NCBI GenBank assembly: GCA_035534615.1
Contig: DATLRO010000020.1
Location: forward strand, 1-22,265
Source of the DNA: JAGWRA01 sp035534615
Lineage (GTDB): Bacteria; Acidobacteriota; Vicinamibacteria; Vicinamibacterales; CAVVIG01
Length of the DNA stretch: 22,265 nt
Direction: 5' to 3'
Part shown: positions 1-9,624 of the stretch, piece by piece
Numbering within the stretch: position 1 is the first letter of the stretch
Layout: every line of letters starts with the position of its first letter
Program-made: the position numbers and the translations under genes
The notes under the pieces: generated by a model
Seen by the model: only the letters and a program-made list of their open reading frames with translations
Database searches by the model: none
Told to the model about the DNA's origin: nothing

Positions 1-130
1 CCCGGGCGAAACCCAGGTTGGCCATCGGGCTCTGCCGGAGCAGGCCCAGCAGCTGCAGGCAGACGGCGTCCGTCTCGGCCTGGCCGAGGCGGAGCTGCTC
101 GAGGAGTTCGCGGAGTTCGACGGGGGTCAT
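1..130 (-). CDS. larB: LarB-like protein, N-terminal fragment (cut by window edge)
   Basis: The minus strand reads from an ATG at 130-128 through 43 codons to the window edge without a stop. The peptide begins MTPVELRELLEQLRLGQ and ends SPMANLGFAR. This matches the N-terminus of LarB proteins (an ELRELLEQ helix, then a P-x-x-x-LGFAR motif that precedes the conserved DHHR region). LarB carboxylates and hydrolyses nicotinic acid adenine dinucleotide in synthesis of the nickel-pincer cofactor, and belongs to the PurE-like AIR carboxylase superfamily. The catalytic domain lies outside the window, so the call rests on a short stretch. No strong SD precedes the ATG. It diverges from the glycosyltransferase gene across about 80 bp. 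Confidence 0.6.
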   Translation of the reverse strand, partial: MTPVELRELLEQLRLGQAETDAVCLQLLGLLRQSPMANLGFAR

Positions 131-148
131 GGGCGCGGGTCCGGGAAA

Positions 149-176
149 TTGACTTTAACGGGGCGCTTTATATAAT
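149..176 (+). promoter_or_regulatory. Sigma70-type promoter of the GT2 gene
   Basis: TTGACT (149-154), a 16-bp spacer and a perfect TATAAT (171-176) form the best promoter in the window. Transcription should start near 183. The AT-rich patch stands out from its GC-rich surroundings. The -10 box overlaps an in-frame ATG at 175, which therefore cannot be the start codon of a message made from here. Confidence 0.75.
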
Positions 177-210
177 GAGCGATTGTGTCTGTCCGCAATC
201 GACCTGCCTC

Positions 211-1707
211 ATGACGCCCGCTGACACGCTGGTTCTCGCGGCGTATTTCTTCGTTCTGATCATTCTCGCGATCTACGGGTGGCATCGGTACCTGCTCGTC
301 TATCTTTACATGAAGCACCGGGACAACGAGCCGATACCGCTCGGGGTCCTGGACCCGCTGCCGGTCGTGACCATCCAGCTCCCGGTCTACAACGAGATGT
401 ACGTCGTGGACCGGCTGATCGAGTCGATCTGCCGGCTCGACTATCCGCGGGACCGGCTCGAGATCCAGGTGCTGGACGACTCGACGGACGAGACCTGCGA
501 GATTGCGCAGCTGGCCGTGCGCCGGCATGCCGCGCAGGGCTTCGACATCAGGTATTACCACCGGACCGATCGGCTGGGCTACAAGGCGGGGGCGCTGGAG
601 GCCGGGCTGAAGGTGGCGCGGGGGGAGTTCATCGGCATTTTCGACGCCGACTTCCTGCCGACGTCCGACTTCCTGATGCGGACCGTGCCGTACTTCTCGG
701 ACCCGAAGGTCGGCATGGTGCAGGCGCGCTGGGGGCACATCAACCAGGACTATTCGCTGCTGACGAAGATCCAGGCGATCCTGCTCGACGGGCATTTCGT
801 CCTGGAACACGGCGGGCGGCACCGGTCGGGCCGGTTCTTCAACTTCAACGGCACGGCCGGCGTGTGGCGCCGCCAGGCGATCGAGTCGGCCGGCGGCTGG
901 CAGCACGACACGCTGACTGAGGACCTGGACCTGAGCTACCGGGCGCAGCTCGCCGGCTGGCAGTTCGTGTTCGTGGCGAACGTGATCGCGCCGGCGGAAG
1001 TGCCGGTCGAGATGAACGCGTTCAAGTCCCAGCAGCACCGCTGGGCGAAGGGCTCGATCCAGACGTGCCGCAAGCTGCTGCCGCGGATCCTGCGGGCGCG
1101 GCTGCCGCTGAAGGTGAAGGCCGAGGCCTTCATGCACCTGACGGCGAACTTCAACTATCCGCTCATGACGCTGCTGTCGCTGCTGATGTTCCCGGCGATG
1201 GTGATCCGCTACAACATGGGCTGGTCGGAGATGCTGCTGATCGACCTGCCGCTGTTCTGCGCGGCGACGCTGTCGGTCTCGAATTTCTACATCGTCTGCC
1301 AGCGCGAGATCCACAGGGACTGGGTCTCCCGGCTGAAGTACCTGCCGTTCCTGATGTCGATCGGCATCGGACTGTCGATCAACAACACCCGCGCCGTGTT
1401 CGAGGCGCTGTTCGACAAGCAGAGCGAGTTCACCCGGACGCCGAAGTACCGGATCGAATCGGACGGCGACGAATGGGTCGGCAAGAAGTACCGCCAGTCG
1501 GTGGCCGTCCAGCCGCTCATCGAACTGGCGTTCGGCCTCTATTTCACCGCCACCGTCTTCTACGCGCTGGCGAATCAGATCTACGGCACGCTGCCGTTCC
1601 TGATCCTGTTCCAGATCGGCTTCCTATACACCGGCCTGCTGTCGATCGTCCAGCAGTACGCCGGCGACTCGGTCGTCCTCAAGACGCAGGTCGCCAGCGG
1701 GAAGTAG
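211..1707 (+). CDS. Processive family 2 glycosyltransferase (cellulose synthase / CslA-like)
   Basis: This 498-residue membrane enzyme has an N-terminal membrane helix (about residues 6-33) and a cytosolic GT-A domain. It shows the D,D,D,QxxRW signature of processive beta-glycan synthases: DD at 89-90, DAD at 145-147, TED at 236-238 and QQHRW at 274-278. Several C-terminal membrane helices follow (about 310-360 and 440-485). Known relatives make beta-1,4 mannan, glucan or similar polymers from nucleotide sugars at the inner membrane; the substrate here cannot be told. No PilZ domain is seen. I chose ATG 211 over the in-frame ATG at 175 because 175 lies inside the -10 box. SD support at 211 is weak. 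It appears to be a single-gene unit, with a 63-bp gap to the DUF362 gene. Confidence 0.88.
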   Translation: MTPADTLVLAAYFFVLIILAIYGWHRYLLVYLYMKHRDNEPIPLGVLDPLPVVTIQLPVYNEMYVVDRLIESICRLDYPRDRLEIQVLDDSTDETCEIAQLAVRRHAAQGFDIRYYHRTDRLGYKAGALEAGLKVARGEFIGIFDADFLPTSDFLMRTVPYFSDPKVGMVQARWGHINQDYSLLTKIQAILLDGHFVLEHGGRHRSGRFFNFNGTAGVWRRQAIESAGGWQHDTLTEDLDLSYRAQLAGWQFVFVANVIAPAEVPVEMNAFKSQQHRWAKGSIQTCRKLLPRILRARLPLKVKAEAFMHLTANFNYPLMTLLSLLMFPAMVIRYNMGWSEMLLIDLPLFCAATLSVSNFYIVCQREIHRDWVSRLKYLPFLMSIGIGLSINNTRAVFEALFDKQSEFTRTPKYRIESDGDEWVGKKYRQSVAVQPLIELAFGLYFTATVFYALANQIYGTLPFLILFQIGFLYTGLLSIVQQYAGDSVVLKTQVASGK

Positions 1708-1711
1708 CCGC

Positions 1712-1740
1712 GGGCCCGCCGCCGTGCCGGCCGCGGGCCC
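1712..1740 (+). terminator. GC-rich inverted repeat after the GT2 gene, possible terminator
   Basis: GGGCCCGC (1712-1719) pairs perfectly with GCGGGCCC (1733-1740) across a 13-nt loop, just after the stop codon at 1707. No T-tract follows, so intrinsic termination is uncertain; it may instead protect the 3' end of the mRNA. Confidence 0.3.
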
Positions 1741-1770
1741 TCCGTTCACCTGCCGCCTCCAGGAGTGTCC

Positions 1771-2934
1771 GTGACGTCACGGGTCGCGCTGCTCAGAGTC
1801 TCGCCGGAGACGATTCTCGAGGATGTCGACCGCCTGGTCGAGCTGGCCGGCGTGTCGCAGGCGCTGGCCGCCGGTCGCGGCACGATCCTCAAGGACAACA
1901 TCTCGTGGCACTTTCCGTTTCCCGCCGCCAACACGACCCCGTGGCAGCTCGAAGGGACCGTGCAGGCGCTGCGGCGCCGCGGGTTCGACGACCTGGTCTG
2001 CGTCCAGAACAAGACGGTGGTCACCAACGCGTTCAAGGGTGAGGACCTGAACCACTACGTGCCGATCTTCGAGCGCTACGGCATCCCGGTGCTCTACAAC
2101 TTCAAGCCGGGCGACATGGAGTGGATCCGGTACGAGCCGAAGGCGCGGATGCGGGTGCTGAACCGCATCTACCCCGAGGGGATCCAGATCCCGGACTTCT
2201 TCGTCGGCCGGAACATCGTCCACCTGCCGACCGTGAAGTGCCACATCTACACCACCACGACCGGCGCGATGAAGAACGCGTTCGGCGGGCTCCTCAACAC
2301 GAAGCGGCACTACACGCACTCGTGGATCCACGAAACGCTCGTCGACCTGCTCGCGATCCAGAAGGAAATCCACCCGGGCCTGTTCGCAATCATGGACGGG
2401 ACGACCGCCGGCAACGGGCCGGGCCCCCGGACGATGTTCCCGGTGGTGAAGAACGTGATGCTGGCATCGGCCGATCAGGTGGCGATCGATGCCGTGGCCG
2501 CGAAGCTCATGGGCTTCGATCCGATGAGCCTGGCCTACATCCGGCTGGCGCACGAGGACGGGCTCGGCGTCGGCGATCCGCGCGACATCGACATCGTCGG
2601 CGACGTGGAGATTGCGAACGAGAACTGGGGCTTCACGGTCGGCGACAACGGTGCGTCGGCCGTCGGCGATCTCATGTGGTTCGGGCCGCTCAAGCCCTTT
2701 CAGAAGTTCTTCTTCCACACGCCGCTCGTCAACGTCTTCATCGCCGGCAGCGAGGTCTACCACGACTTCTATCGCTGGCCGCTGCGCGACCGCCGGACGT
2801 TCGAGCGCTGGTGCGGGACGACGCCGTGGGGCCGGCTGTTCCTGCGCTACGCGAAGCTCGGGCCGCTCGGCGCCGCGGCGGCCGCGGGCGGCGGGCGGCC
2901 GGCCGATTCGACCGCCTCCACGGCCGTCCACTAG
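1771..2934 (+). CDS. DUF362 domain protein
   Basis: A 387-residue protein of the DUF362 family, whose biochemical role is not settled. Family marks visible are the block with VHLPTVKCH then GAMKNAFGG (about residues 150-175), an IMDGTTAGNGPGPR segment, and a later ASADQVAIDAVAAKLMG segment typical of the family's second half. There is no signal peptide, no obvious membrane helix and no ferredoxin-type cysteine cluster, although some DUF362 proteins carry one. I start at GTG 1771, five bases after AGGAG (1761-1765); the in-frame GTG at 1765 overlaps that SD. It lies between the glycosyltransferase and the gltA-lepA-lepB unit with no clear functional link to either. Confidence 0.8.
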   Translation: MTSRVALLRVSPETILEDVDRLVELAGVSQALAAGRGTILKDNISWHFPFPAANTTPWQLEGTVQALRRRGFDDLVCVQNKTVVTNAFKGEDLNHYVPIFERYGIPVLYNFKPGDMEWIRYEPKARMRVLNRIYPEGIQIPDFFVGRNIVHLPTVKCHIYTTTTGAMKNAFGGLLNTKRHYTHSWIHETLVDLLAIQKEIHPGLFAIMDGTTAGNGPGPRTMFPVVKNVMLASADQVAIDAVAAKLMGFDPMSLAYIRLAHEDGLGVGDPRDIDIVGDVEIANENWGFTVGDNGASAVGDLMWFGPLKPFQKFFFHTPLVNVFIAGSEVYHDFYRWPLRDRRTFERWCGTTPWGRLFLRYAKLGPLGAAAAAGGGRPADSTASTAVH

Positions 2935-2976
2935 CGATCCGGGGCCGCGGTCCGGTGATCGCGCTCACCGCCGGAG

Positions 2977-2995
2977 CCGGCCGCCGGGCGGCCGG
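2977..2995. other. GC-rich hairpin between the DUF362 gene and gltA
   Basis: CCGGCCG (2977-2983) pairs with CGGCCGG (2989-2995) around a 5-nt loop, in the 111-bp gap. There is no T-run. It may serve as a transcript boundary, but the sequence does not decide this. Confidence 0.25.
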
Positions 2996-3027
2996 CCGGA
3001 GCTGCTCCGGCTCCGGAAGGCCGGCTC

Positions 3028-3036
3028 TGATATCAT
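3028..3036 (+). promoter_or_regulatory. Extended -10 promoter of gltA-lepA-lepB
   Basis: TGA followed by TATCAT (3031-3036) is an extended -10 element matching 5 of 6 bases of TATAAT. No -35 is seen at the right distance. Predicted +1 is near 3043, three bases before the gltA ATG, so the mRNA would be almost leaderless. The GAGGA at 3039-3043 is only 2 nt from the ATG, too close to be a good SD. Confidence 0.5.
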
Positions 3037-3045
3037 TCGAGGATC

Positions 3046-4185
3046 ATGACTGCGGAAACGACGGCCAAAGGCGGTCTCGAGGACGTTGTCGCGACCTCCT
3101 CGTCCATCTGTTTCATCGATGGACAGCGCGGCGTGCTGGCGTACGCCGGGTACGACATCCACGATCTGGCCAGCCGCGCCTCGTTCGAGGAGACCTGCTT
3201 CCTGCTCTGGCGCGGCCGCCTGCCGACGCGCGCGGAGCTGGGCGATCTGGCGTCGCAGCTGGCGGCGGCCAGGCCGCTGCCGGAGGGCATCCTGCGGCTG
3301 ATGCGGGCGCTGCCGCCGGCCGATCCGATGGACGCGCTCCGGACCCTGACGTCGGCGCTGGCGCACTACGACCCGGAGGCCGCGGACCGCTCGGCCCAGG
3401 CGCAGGAGCGGAAGGCGGTGCGGCTGACGGCGCAGGTCGCGAGCCTGGTGGCCACGCTGGGCCGGCTGAGCGCGGGCGGCGGCCCGATTGCGCCCGATCC
3501 GGCGCTCGGCCACGCCGCGAATTTCCTGTACATGCTCACGGGCGAGCGTCCGGCGGCGCTCGCGACGCGCGCGTTCGACGTCGCGCTGGTGCTCCACGCG
3601 GACCACGAGCTCAACGCCTCGACCTTCGCGGCGCGCGTGGCGGCGGCGACGCTGACCGACATGTACTCGGCGATCGTGGCGGCGATCGGCACGCTGAAGG
3701 GGCCGCTGCACGGCGGGGCGAACGCCGAAGTCATGCGGATGCTGATGGCGATCGGCGCCGACGCCGGCCCCGACAAGATCGACGAGCTGATCCGGGGGAA
3801 GCTGGCGCGCAAGGAGAAGATTCCCGGCTTCGGCCACCGCGTCTATCGGACGGAGGATCCGCGGGCGACCCACCTCCGGCGGATGTCGCAGGACCTCGGG
3901 ACGCGGGCGGGGAACACCGCCTGGTTCGACATGTCGCAGCGCATCGAGGCGATCGTGCTGAAGGAGAAGCAGCTCAACCCCAACGTGGACTTCTATTCCG
4001 CCTCCACCTATCACGCGCTGGGCATTCCGACGGAGCTGTTCACGCCGATCTTCGCGGTCAGCCGCGTGTCCGGCTGGACGGCCCACGTGCAGGAGCAGTA
4101 CGCGCACAACCGCCTGATGCGCCCGCGCGCCGACTACATCGGCCCGGAGTACCCGCAGCGGTGGACGCCGCTCGACGCTCGATGA
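3046..4185 (+). CDS. gltA: Citrate synthase (or 2-methylcitrate synthase)
   Basis: This 379-residue enzyme condenses acetyl-CoA with oxaloacetate to citrate at entry to the TCA cycle. The catalytic triad is visible: His222 in GPLHGGANA, His264 in GFGHRVY and Asp315 in NVDFYS. The HADHELNAST block (184-193) and the CoA/substrate-binding RVSGWTAHV (340-348) are also intact. The length fits the short dimeric type found in Bacillus CitZ and archaea, not the longer NADH-sensitive E. coli form. 2-Methylcitrate synthase (PrpC) has the same motifs and cannot be excluded, but no prp genes are nearby. It is followed after 22 bp by lepA and probably co-transcribed with it. Confidence 0.9.
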   Translation: MTAETTAKGGLEDVVATSSSICFIDGQRGVLAYAGYDIHDLASRASFEETCFLLWRGRLPTRAELGDLASQLAAARPLPEGILRLMRALPPADPMDALRTLTSALAHYDPEAADRSAQAQERKAVRLTAQVASLVATLGRLSAGGGPIAPDPALGHAANFLYMLTGERPAALATRAFDVALVLHADHELNASTFAARVAAATLTDMYSAIVAAIGTLKGPLHGGANAEVMRMLMAIGADAGPDKIDELIRGKLARKEKIPGFGHRVYRTEDPRATHLRRMSQDLGTRAGNTAWFDMSQRIEAIVLKEKQLNPNVDFYSASTYHALGIPTELFTPIFAVSRVSGWTAHVQEQYAHNRLMRPRADYIGPEYPQRWTPLDAR

Positions 4186-4207
4186 GGACTGGTTCGGCAC
4201 CGCCCCC

Positions 4208-6007
<1,800 letters not shown>

Positions 6008-6030
6008 CCGGCGTCGGCAGGCGAGGAGCC

Positions 6031-6735
6031 ATGGCTGCGTTTCAGAAGTCCACCGCCCGCGAATACTTCGAGTCGATCGTCATCGCCGTCATCCTGGCGC
6101 TGTTCATCCGGACGTTCATCGTCCAGGCGTTCAAGATCCCGACCGGCTCGATGGAGAACACGCTCCTCGTCGGAGACCACCTGCTCGTCAACAAGTTCAT
6201 CTTCGGGCCGACCGACTCCCCGATCGAGCGGGCGCTGCTGCCGATGCGCGAGCCCCGCCGCGGCGACATCATCGTGTTCAAGTACCCGGTGAATCCGACC
6301 CGCGACTTCATCAAGCGCGTCATCGGCCTGCCCGGCGACACCGTCCAGCTGCGCGACAAGCGCGTCTTCATCAACGGCCACGAGCTCAACGAGCCGTACG
6401 TCCACTTCCTCCAGCCGCCCATCGGGCTGCCCGGCCTCAGCGAGACCACCTCCACCGACGTCCGCGAGAACTACGGCCCGGTCACCGTCCCGCCGGACGA
6501 GTATTTCGTGATGGGCGACAACCGCGACAACTCCGAGGACAGCCGGTACTGGGGGTTCCTGCCGCGGGACTACATCAAGGGCGAGGCGTTCCTGATCTAC
6601 TGGTCGTACGAGGCGACCAGCCAGGACTACGCCGAGGACAATACGCTGGGCCGGTCCGCGAAGGGCCTGTGGTCGGTGGTCGTCCACTTCTTCACGCGGA
6701 CCCGGTGGGACCGGGTCCTGCGCCAGGTGCACTGA
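6031..6735 (+). CDS. lepB: Signal peptidase I
   Basis: A 234-residue type I signal peptidase, which cleaves signal peptides from exported proteins at the outer face of the inner membrane. One N-terminal membrane anchor (about 14-34) precedes the catalytic Ser40 in PTGSMENTL. The general base Lys95 lies in RDFIKRVIGLPGD, and the conserved box MGDNRDNSEDSR is present about 70 residues later. It has a single membrane anchor, unlike the two of E. coli LepB. GAGGAG at 6023-6028 is a good SD for ATG 6031. The gene ends 32 bp from the convergent fchA. Confidence 0.96.
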   Translation: MAAFQKSTAREYFESIVIAVILALFIRTFIVQAFKIPTGSMENTLLVGDHLLVNKFIFGPTDSPIERALLPMREPRRGDIIVFKYPVNPTRDFIKRVIGLPGDTVQLRDKRVFINGHELNEPYVHFLQPPIGLPGLSETTSTDVRENYGPVTVPPDEYFVMGDNRDNSEDSRYWGFLPRDYIKGEAFLIYWSYEATSQDYAEDNTLGRSAKGLWSVVVHFFTRTRWDRVLRQVH

Positions 6736-6767
6736 GCGTCCCCCTCAGTCCGCGCCGGGCCGCCCCG

Positions 6768-7391
6768 TCAGGCCAGCCGCGCCTCCGCCTCGTCCGCGTC
6801 GCGGCCCGCTTCCGTCGCGAGCGCGTCGGCCTCCTGGCGGACCCGCGCGACGAACGCCTCGTCCGCGATGCCGCCGAGATTGACGTCGACGTTGAGCCCG
6901 GCCCCCCGCAGCCCGGCCCGCAACAGTCCGACCCCCACGCCGACGTCGCTGGCCGCCGCGCGACGACCGTGGCGGGCGACCTCCCGCGCCAGCGCCAGTC
7001 CCTCGGCCGCCCGCCGCATCACCTCGAGCGGCACCTCGGTGGCCCGCCGCAACGCCGCCTGGACCGCCTGCGTCCGCGCCGCCAGCGCGGCCGGATCGCC
7101 CTTCGGCAGCCGGTAGGCGGCCACGACCTCGTCGTAGGCCGCGCTGTCGCGATCGATGAGCTCCGCCGCGCCGTCGCGCACCCGCTCGAGCGCGGTGCCG
7201 GCCGCGGCGAGCGCCTCGCGCTCGGCGTCGGCGTCCGTGCGCGTCTTCGGCAGGCCGGCCACCATCATCAGGAGGGAGGCGCCGAGCGCGGTGGCCAGCG
7301 CCGCCGCCGACCCGCCGCCGGGCGTCGGTGCGGGGGCCGAGAACGCCGCGAGCAGATCGGGCAGGGACAGGGTGCGGAGTGTGAATGGCAC
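6768..7391 (-). CDS. fchA: Formimidoyltetrahydrofolate cyclodeaminase (FTCD_C family)
   Basis: A 207-residue protein of the cyclodeaminase family, which converts 5-formimino-THF to 5,10-methenyl-THF plus ammonia. It shows the family start (LLAAFSAPAPTPGGGSAAAL, residues 12-31), a DRDSAAYDEVVAAYRLPK block, and an N-D-V-N-L-style segment near the end (LNVDVNLGGIAD). Length matches monofunctional FchA proteins (about 208). The start is GTG 7391, with AAGGAG (complement of 7399-7404) seven bases upstream; this SD overlaps the hutI stop codon. With hutI directly upstream, the context is histidine breakdown, where formiminoglutamate passes its one-carbon unit to folate. No formiminotransferase gene is in the window. 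Confidence 0.88.
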   Translation of the reverse strand: MPFTLRTLSLPDLLAAFSAPAPTPGGGSAAALATALGASLLMMVAGLPKTRTDADAEREALAAAGTALERVRDGAAELIDRDSAAYDEVVAAYRLPKGDPAALAARTQAVQAALRRATEVPLEVMRRAAEGLALAREVARHGRRAAASDVGVGVGLLRAGLRGAGLNVDVNLGGIADEAFVARVRQEADALATEAGRDADEAEARLA

Positions 7392-7403
7392 GCGGATTCT
7401 CCT

Positions 7404-8660
7404 TTACGACGGTGGCACGGCGAAGCGCCCGCGCTTGACGACGGCCGCGACGACGCCGGCGCCGATGCGGATGAGGTCGATCGGATCGCCCCGGAGGATC
7501 ACGGCGTCGAGCTGCTTGCCCGGTTCGAGGCTGCCGAGGCGGTCGTGGCGATCGATCGCATAGGCCGCGTTGATCGTGGCGGCGACGATCGCCTCCTCCA
7601 GGGTCATGTTCATGGCGAAGCAGGCGAGCGCGATGGCGAACGGCATCGACGCCGAGAAGCCGCCGCCGGGATTCACGTCCGTCGCGAGCGCCACCGGCAC
7701 CCCGGCGTCGATGAGCAGCCGTGCCGGCGCGAACCGGCCGAGCTTCAGGTAGAACGACGCGATCGGCAGCAGCGTCGCCACCACGCCGGCGCGCGCGAGG
7801 GCCGCCGCGCCGCTGCCGTCCACGAACAGCAGGTGATCGGCCGACCGCGCCCCGATCTCGACGGCGACGCGCCAGCCGCCGCTCGCCGCCAGTTCGTCCG
7901 CGTGGATCCGGGGCCGGAGCCCGGCGGCCGCGCCGGCGCGCAGAATGTCCAGCGACTCGTCCGGCGTGAAGACGCCGGTCTCGCAGAAGACGTCGCACCA
8001 GTCGGCCAGCCCCGCGGCCGCCACCGCCGGAATCATGTCGTCGATCACGTGCCGCACGAACGCCTGCCGGCGGCCCCGGTACTCGGCCGGAATCTCGTGG
8101 GCGCCCATGAACGTCGGCGAGATCTCGACCGGGTGCTCCTGCCGGAGCCGCGCGATCACGCGCAGCATCTTCAGCTCGGCGTCCAGCGACAGGCCGTACC
8201 CGCTCTTCGCCTCACAGGTCGTCGTGCCGTTGCGCAGCATCTCGTCGAGGCGCACGCGGCTCGCGGCCGCCAGCTCCTCGGCGGACGCGGCGCGCGTCGC
8301 GGCCACCGTCGACAGGATGCCGCCGCCGCCAGCGGCGATGTCGGCGTAGGTCGCGCCTGCCAGCCGCCGCCGGAGTTCGTCCCGCCGGTCGCCCGCGTAC
8401 ACGAGGTGTGTGTGGGGATCGATGAAACCGGGCAGGAGCGTGCAGCCCCGCGCATCGAAGGTGACGGCCTCCGCCGTGAGCGACACCGCCTGACGGCATG
8501 CGGCCGACGGCCCGACGAAGACGATCGTCCCCTGGCGGGCCGCGACGGCGCCGTTCGGGATGACCGGGAACTCGCGCTGGGCCGCGCCGGTCCGCGGTGC
8601 AGGACCGGCGCAGGTCGCGATCAGGGCGGCGTCGTGAATCAGGAAATCAGCGACTGTCAC
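7404..8660 (-). CDS. hutI: Imidazolonepropionase
   Basis: A 418-residue amidohydrolase that opens 4-imidazolone-5-propanoate to N-formimino-L-glutamate, the third step of histidine degradation. Metal and substrate motifs are in order: GFIDPHTHLVYAGDR, FMGAHEIPAEYRG, IHADELA, ADHLLFVDG and LATDVNPGGGFSASMP. The start is GTG 8660, which overlaps the stop of the DUF167 gene as GTGA, so translation is probably coupled; no separate SD is seen. hutH and hutU are absent from the window. The gene sits at the end of a cluster of housekeeping and cell-shape genes and is directly followed by fchA. Confidence 0.95.
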   Translation of the reverse strand: MTVADFLIHDAALIATCAGPAPRTGAAQREFPVIPNGAVAARQGTIVFVGPSAACRQAVSLTAEAVTFDARGCTLLPGFIDPHTHLVYAGDRRDELRRRLAGATYADIAAGGGGILSTVAATRAASAEELAAASRVRLDEMLRNGTTTCEAKSGYGLSLDAELKMLRVIARLRQEHPVEISPTFMGAHEIPAEYRGRRQAFVRHVIDDMIPAVAAAGLADWCDVFCETGVFTPDESLDILRAGAAAGLRPRIHADELAASGGWRVAVEIGARSADHLLFVDGSGAAALARAGVVATLLPIASFYLKLGRFAPARLLIDAGVPVALATDVNPGGGFSASMPFAIALACFAMNMTLEEAIVAATINAAYAIDRHDRLGSLEPGKQLDAVILRGDPIDLIRIGAGVVAAVVKRGRFAVPPS

Positions 8661-8974
8661 TGGGGACGGGTTATGTCACCGGTCAGACGCATGGCCACGG
8701 CGGCAGGCGCCATGCCGTCGATCCGGACCTGTTTGTCCCGCCCGCGGTGTCCGCGCACGACCGACACCGCGCGCTTCGGCAGGTCGAGCAGTCCGGCCAG
8801 CAACGCGATCAGCGCGTCGTTGGCGGCGCCGTCGACCGGCGCCGCCGCCAGCCGGACGAGCAGGGCCCCGTCGCGGAGGCCGGCAATCGCACTGCGACCG
8901 GCCCGCGGCGTCACCCGCACGCGCAGCAGGGTGCCGCCGCCCGCGGCGGCGACGAACGGCGGCTCCGGCGCCAT
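8657..8974 (-). CDS. DUF167 (YggU-like) small protein
   Basis: A 105-residue member of the DUF167/YggU family of unknown function. The typical signature is present: LRVRVTPRAGRSAI, LLVRLAAAPVDGAANDAL, then LPKRAVSVVRGHRGRDKQVRI. Family members commonly lie next to yggS, yggT and divIVA, as here. It starts 7 bp after the divIVA stop and ends in a 4-bp overlap with hutI. Confidence 0.88.
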   Translation of the reverse strand: MAPEPPFVAAAGGGTLLRVRVTPRAGRSAIAGLRDGALLVRLAAAPVDGAANDALIALLAGLLDLPKRAVSVVRGHRGRDKQVRIDGMAPAAVAMRLTGDITRPQ

Positions 8975-8981
8975 CGGGCGG

Positions 8982-9563
8982 TCAGGACTGGGCCTGCGTC
9001 GGCCCGGGGCGCGCCTCGCCGTCGCCCGCAGGCAGCTCGTGGCGCACCGGCGTCTGCGGGGCCTCGAGATGGCGCGGGCGGTGCAGCAGCACCTTTTCCT
9101 GGCGCTCGCGCTCGTCCTGCTCGCGGACGTAGTCGAGCGTGTTCCGCAGGGCGGAAATCGTCGATTCGATCGACGTCTCCGCTTCCTTCCGCTTCAGCTT
9201 CATGCCGTCGGTCTCGCGCTGGACGTCCTCCAGCCGCGCCTGCGTCTTCTGCAGCAGCAGATCGGCCCGCCCCTCCGCCTCGCGGACGACGCGCTGGGCT
9301 TCCGCTTCGGCGTTCTGCCGGATTTCGTCCGCCAGGCGCTGCGCCGTCAGCAGCGTGTTGCGGAGGCTCTTCTCCTGCTCGCGGTGCTCGTTGAGCAGCG
9401 CTTCCATGCGCGCGAGATCCTGCCGCAGCCGCTCGGACTCGCGGAACGCCTGCTCGTAGTCGTCCGCAAGTTCAGCAAGGAACGACGTGACTTCGACGCG
9501 GTCGAAGCCCCGGAAGACGGTGCGGAAGCGTTGCTGGCGAAGGTCGAGCGGCGTTACTTTCAT
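8982..9563 (-). CDS. divIVA: DivIVA-domain coiled-coil protein
   Basis: A 193-residue protein whose first 30 residues (MKVTPLDLRQQRFRTVFRGF, then DRVEVTSFL) form a DivIVA domain, which in known members binds curved membrane. A long charged coiled coil follows (about 35-160), rich in E, R, Q and A heptads. The last 35 residues are Pro/Ala-rich and disordered. DivIVA proteins mark poles or septa and organise division or growth. The open frame extends up to 9632, but the extra 23 residues are Pro/Ser-rich and lack the domain. ATG 9563 has a GGGAGA SD about 8 bases upstream and gives the canonical N-terminus. Confidence 0.88.
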   Translation of the reverse strand: MKVTPLDLRQQRFRTVFRGFDRVEVTSFLAELADDYEQAFRESERLRQDLARMEALLNEHREQEKSLRNTLLTAQRLADEIRQNAEAEAQRVVREAEGRADLLLQKTQARLEDVQRETDGMKLKRKEAETSIESTISALRNTLDYVREQDERERQEKVLLHRPRHLEAPQTPVRHELPAGDGEARPGPTQAQS

Positions 9564-9624
9564 CGGTTGATCTCCCGTTGACGGATCGGACGGCGGCGGT
9601 GCGGTCGACGCGGGCAGGTGCGGA

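Noticed and set aside
1712..1740. Firm intrinsic terminator after the glycosyltransferase gene
   Set aside because: The stem is good, but there is no T-tract; it is kept only as a low-confidence entry.
6669..9581. A 970-residue plus-strand open frame across fchA, hutI, DUF167 and divIVA
   Set aside because: It is Arg/Gly/Pro-rich with no recognisable domains and runs opposite to four genes with clear motifs, SDs and overlaps. Long antisense frames are expected at this GC content.
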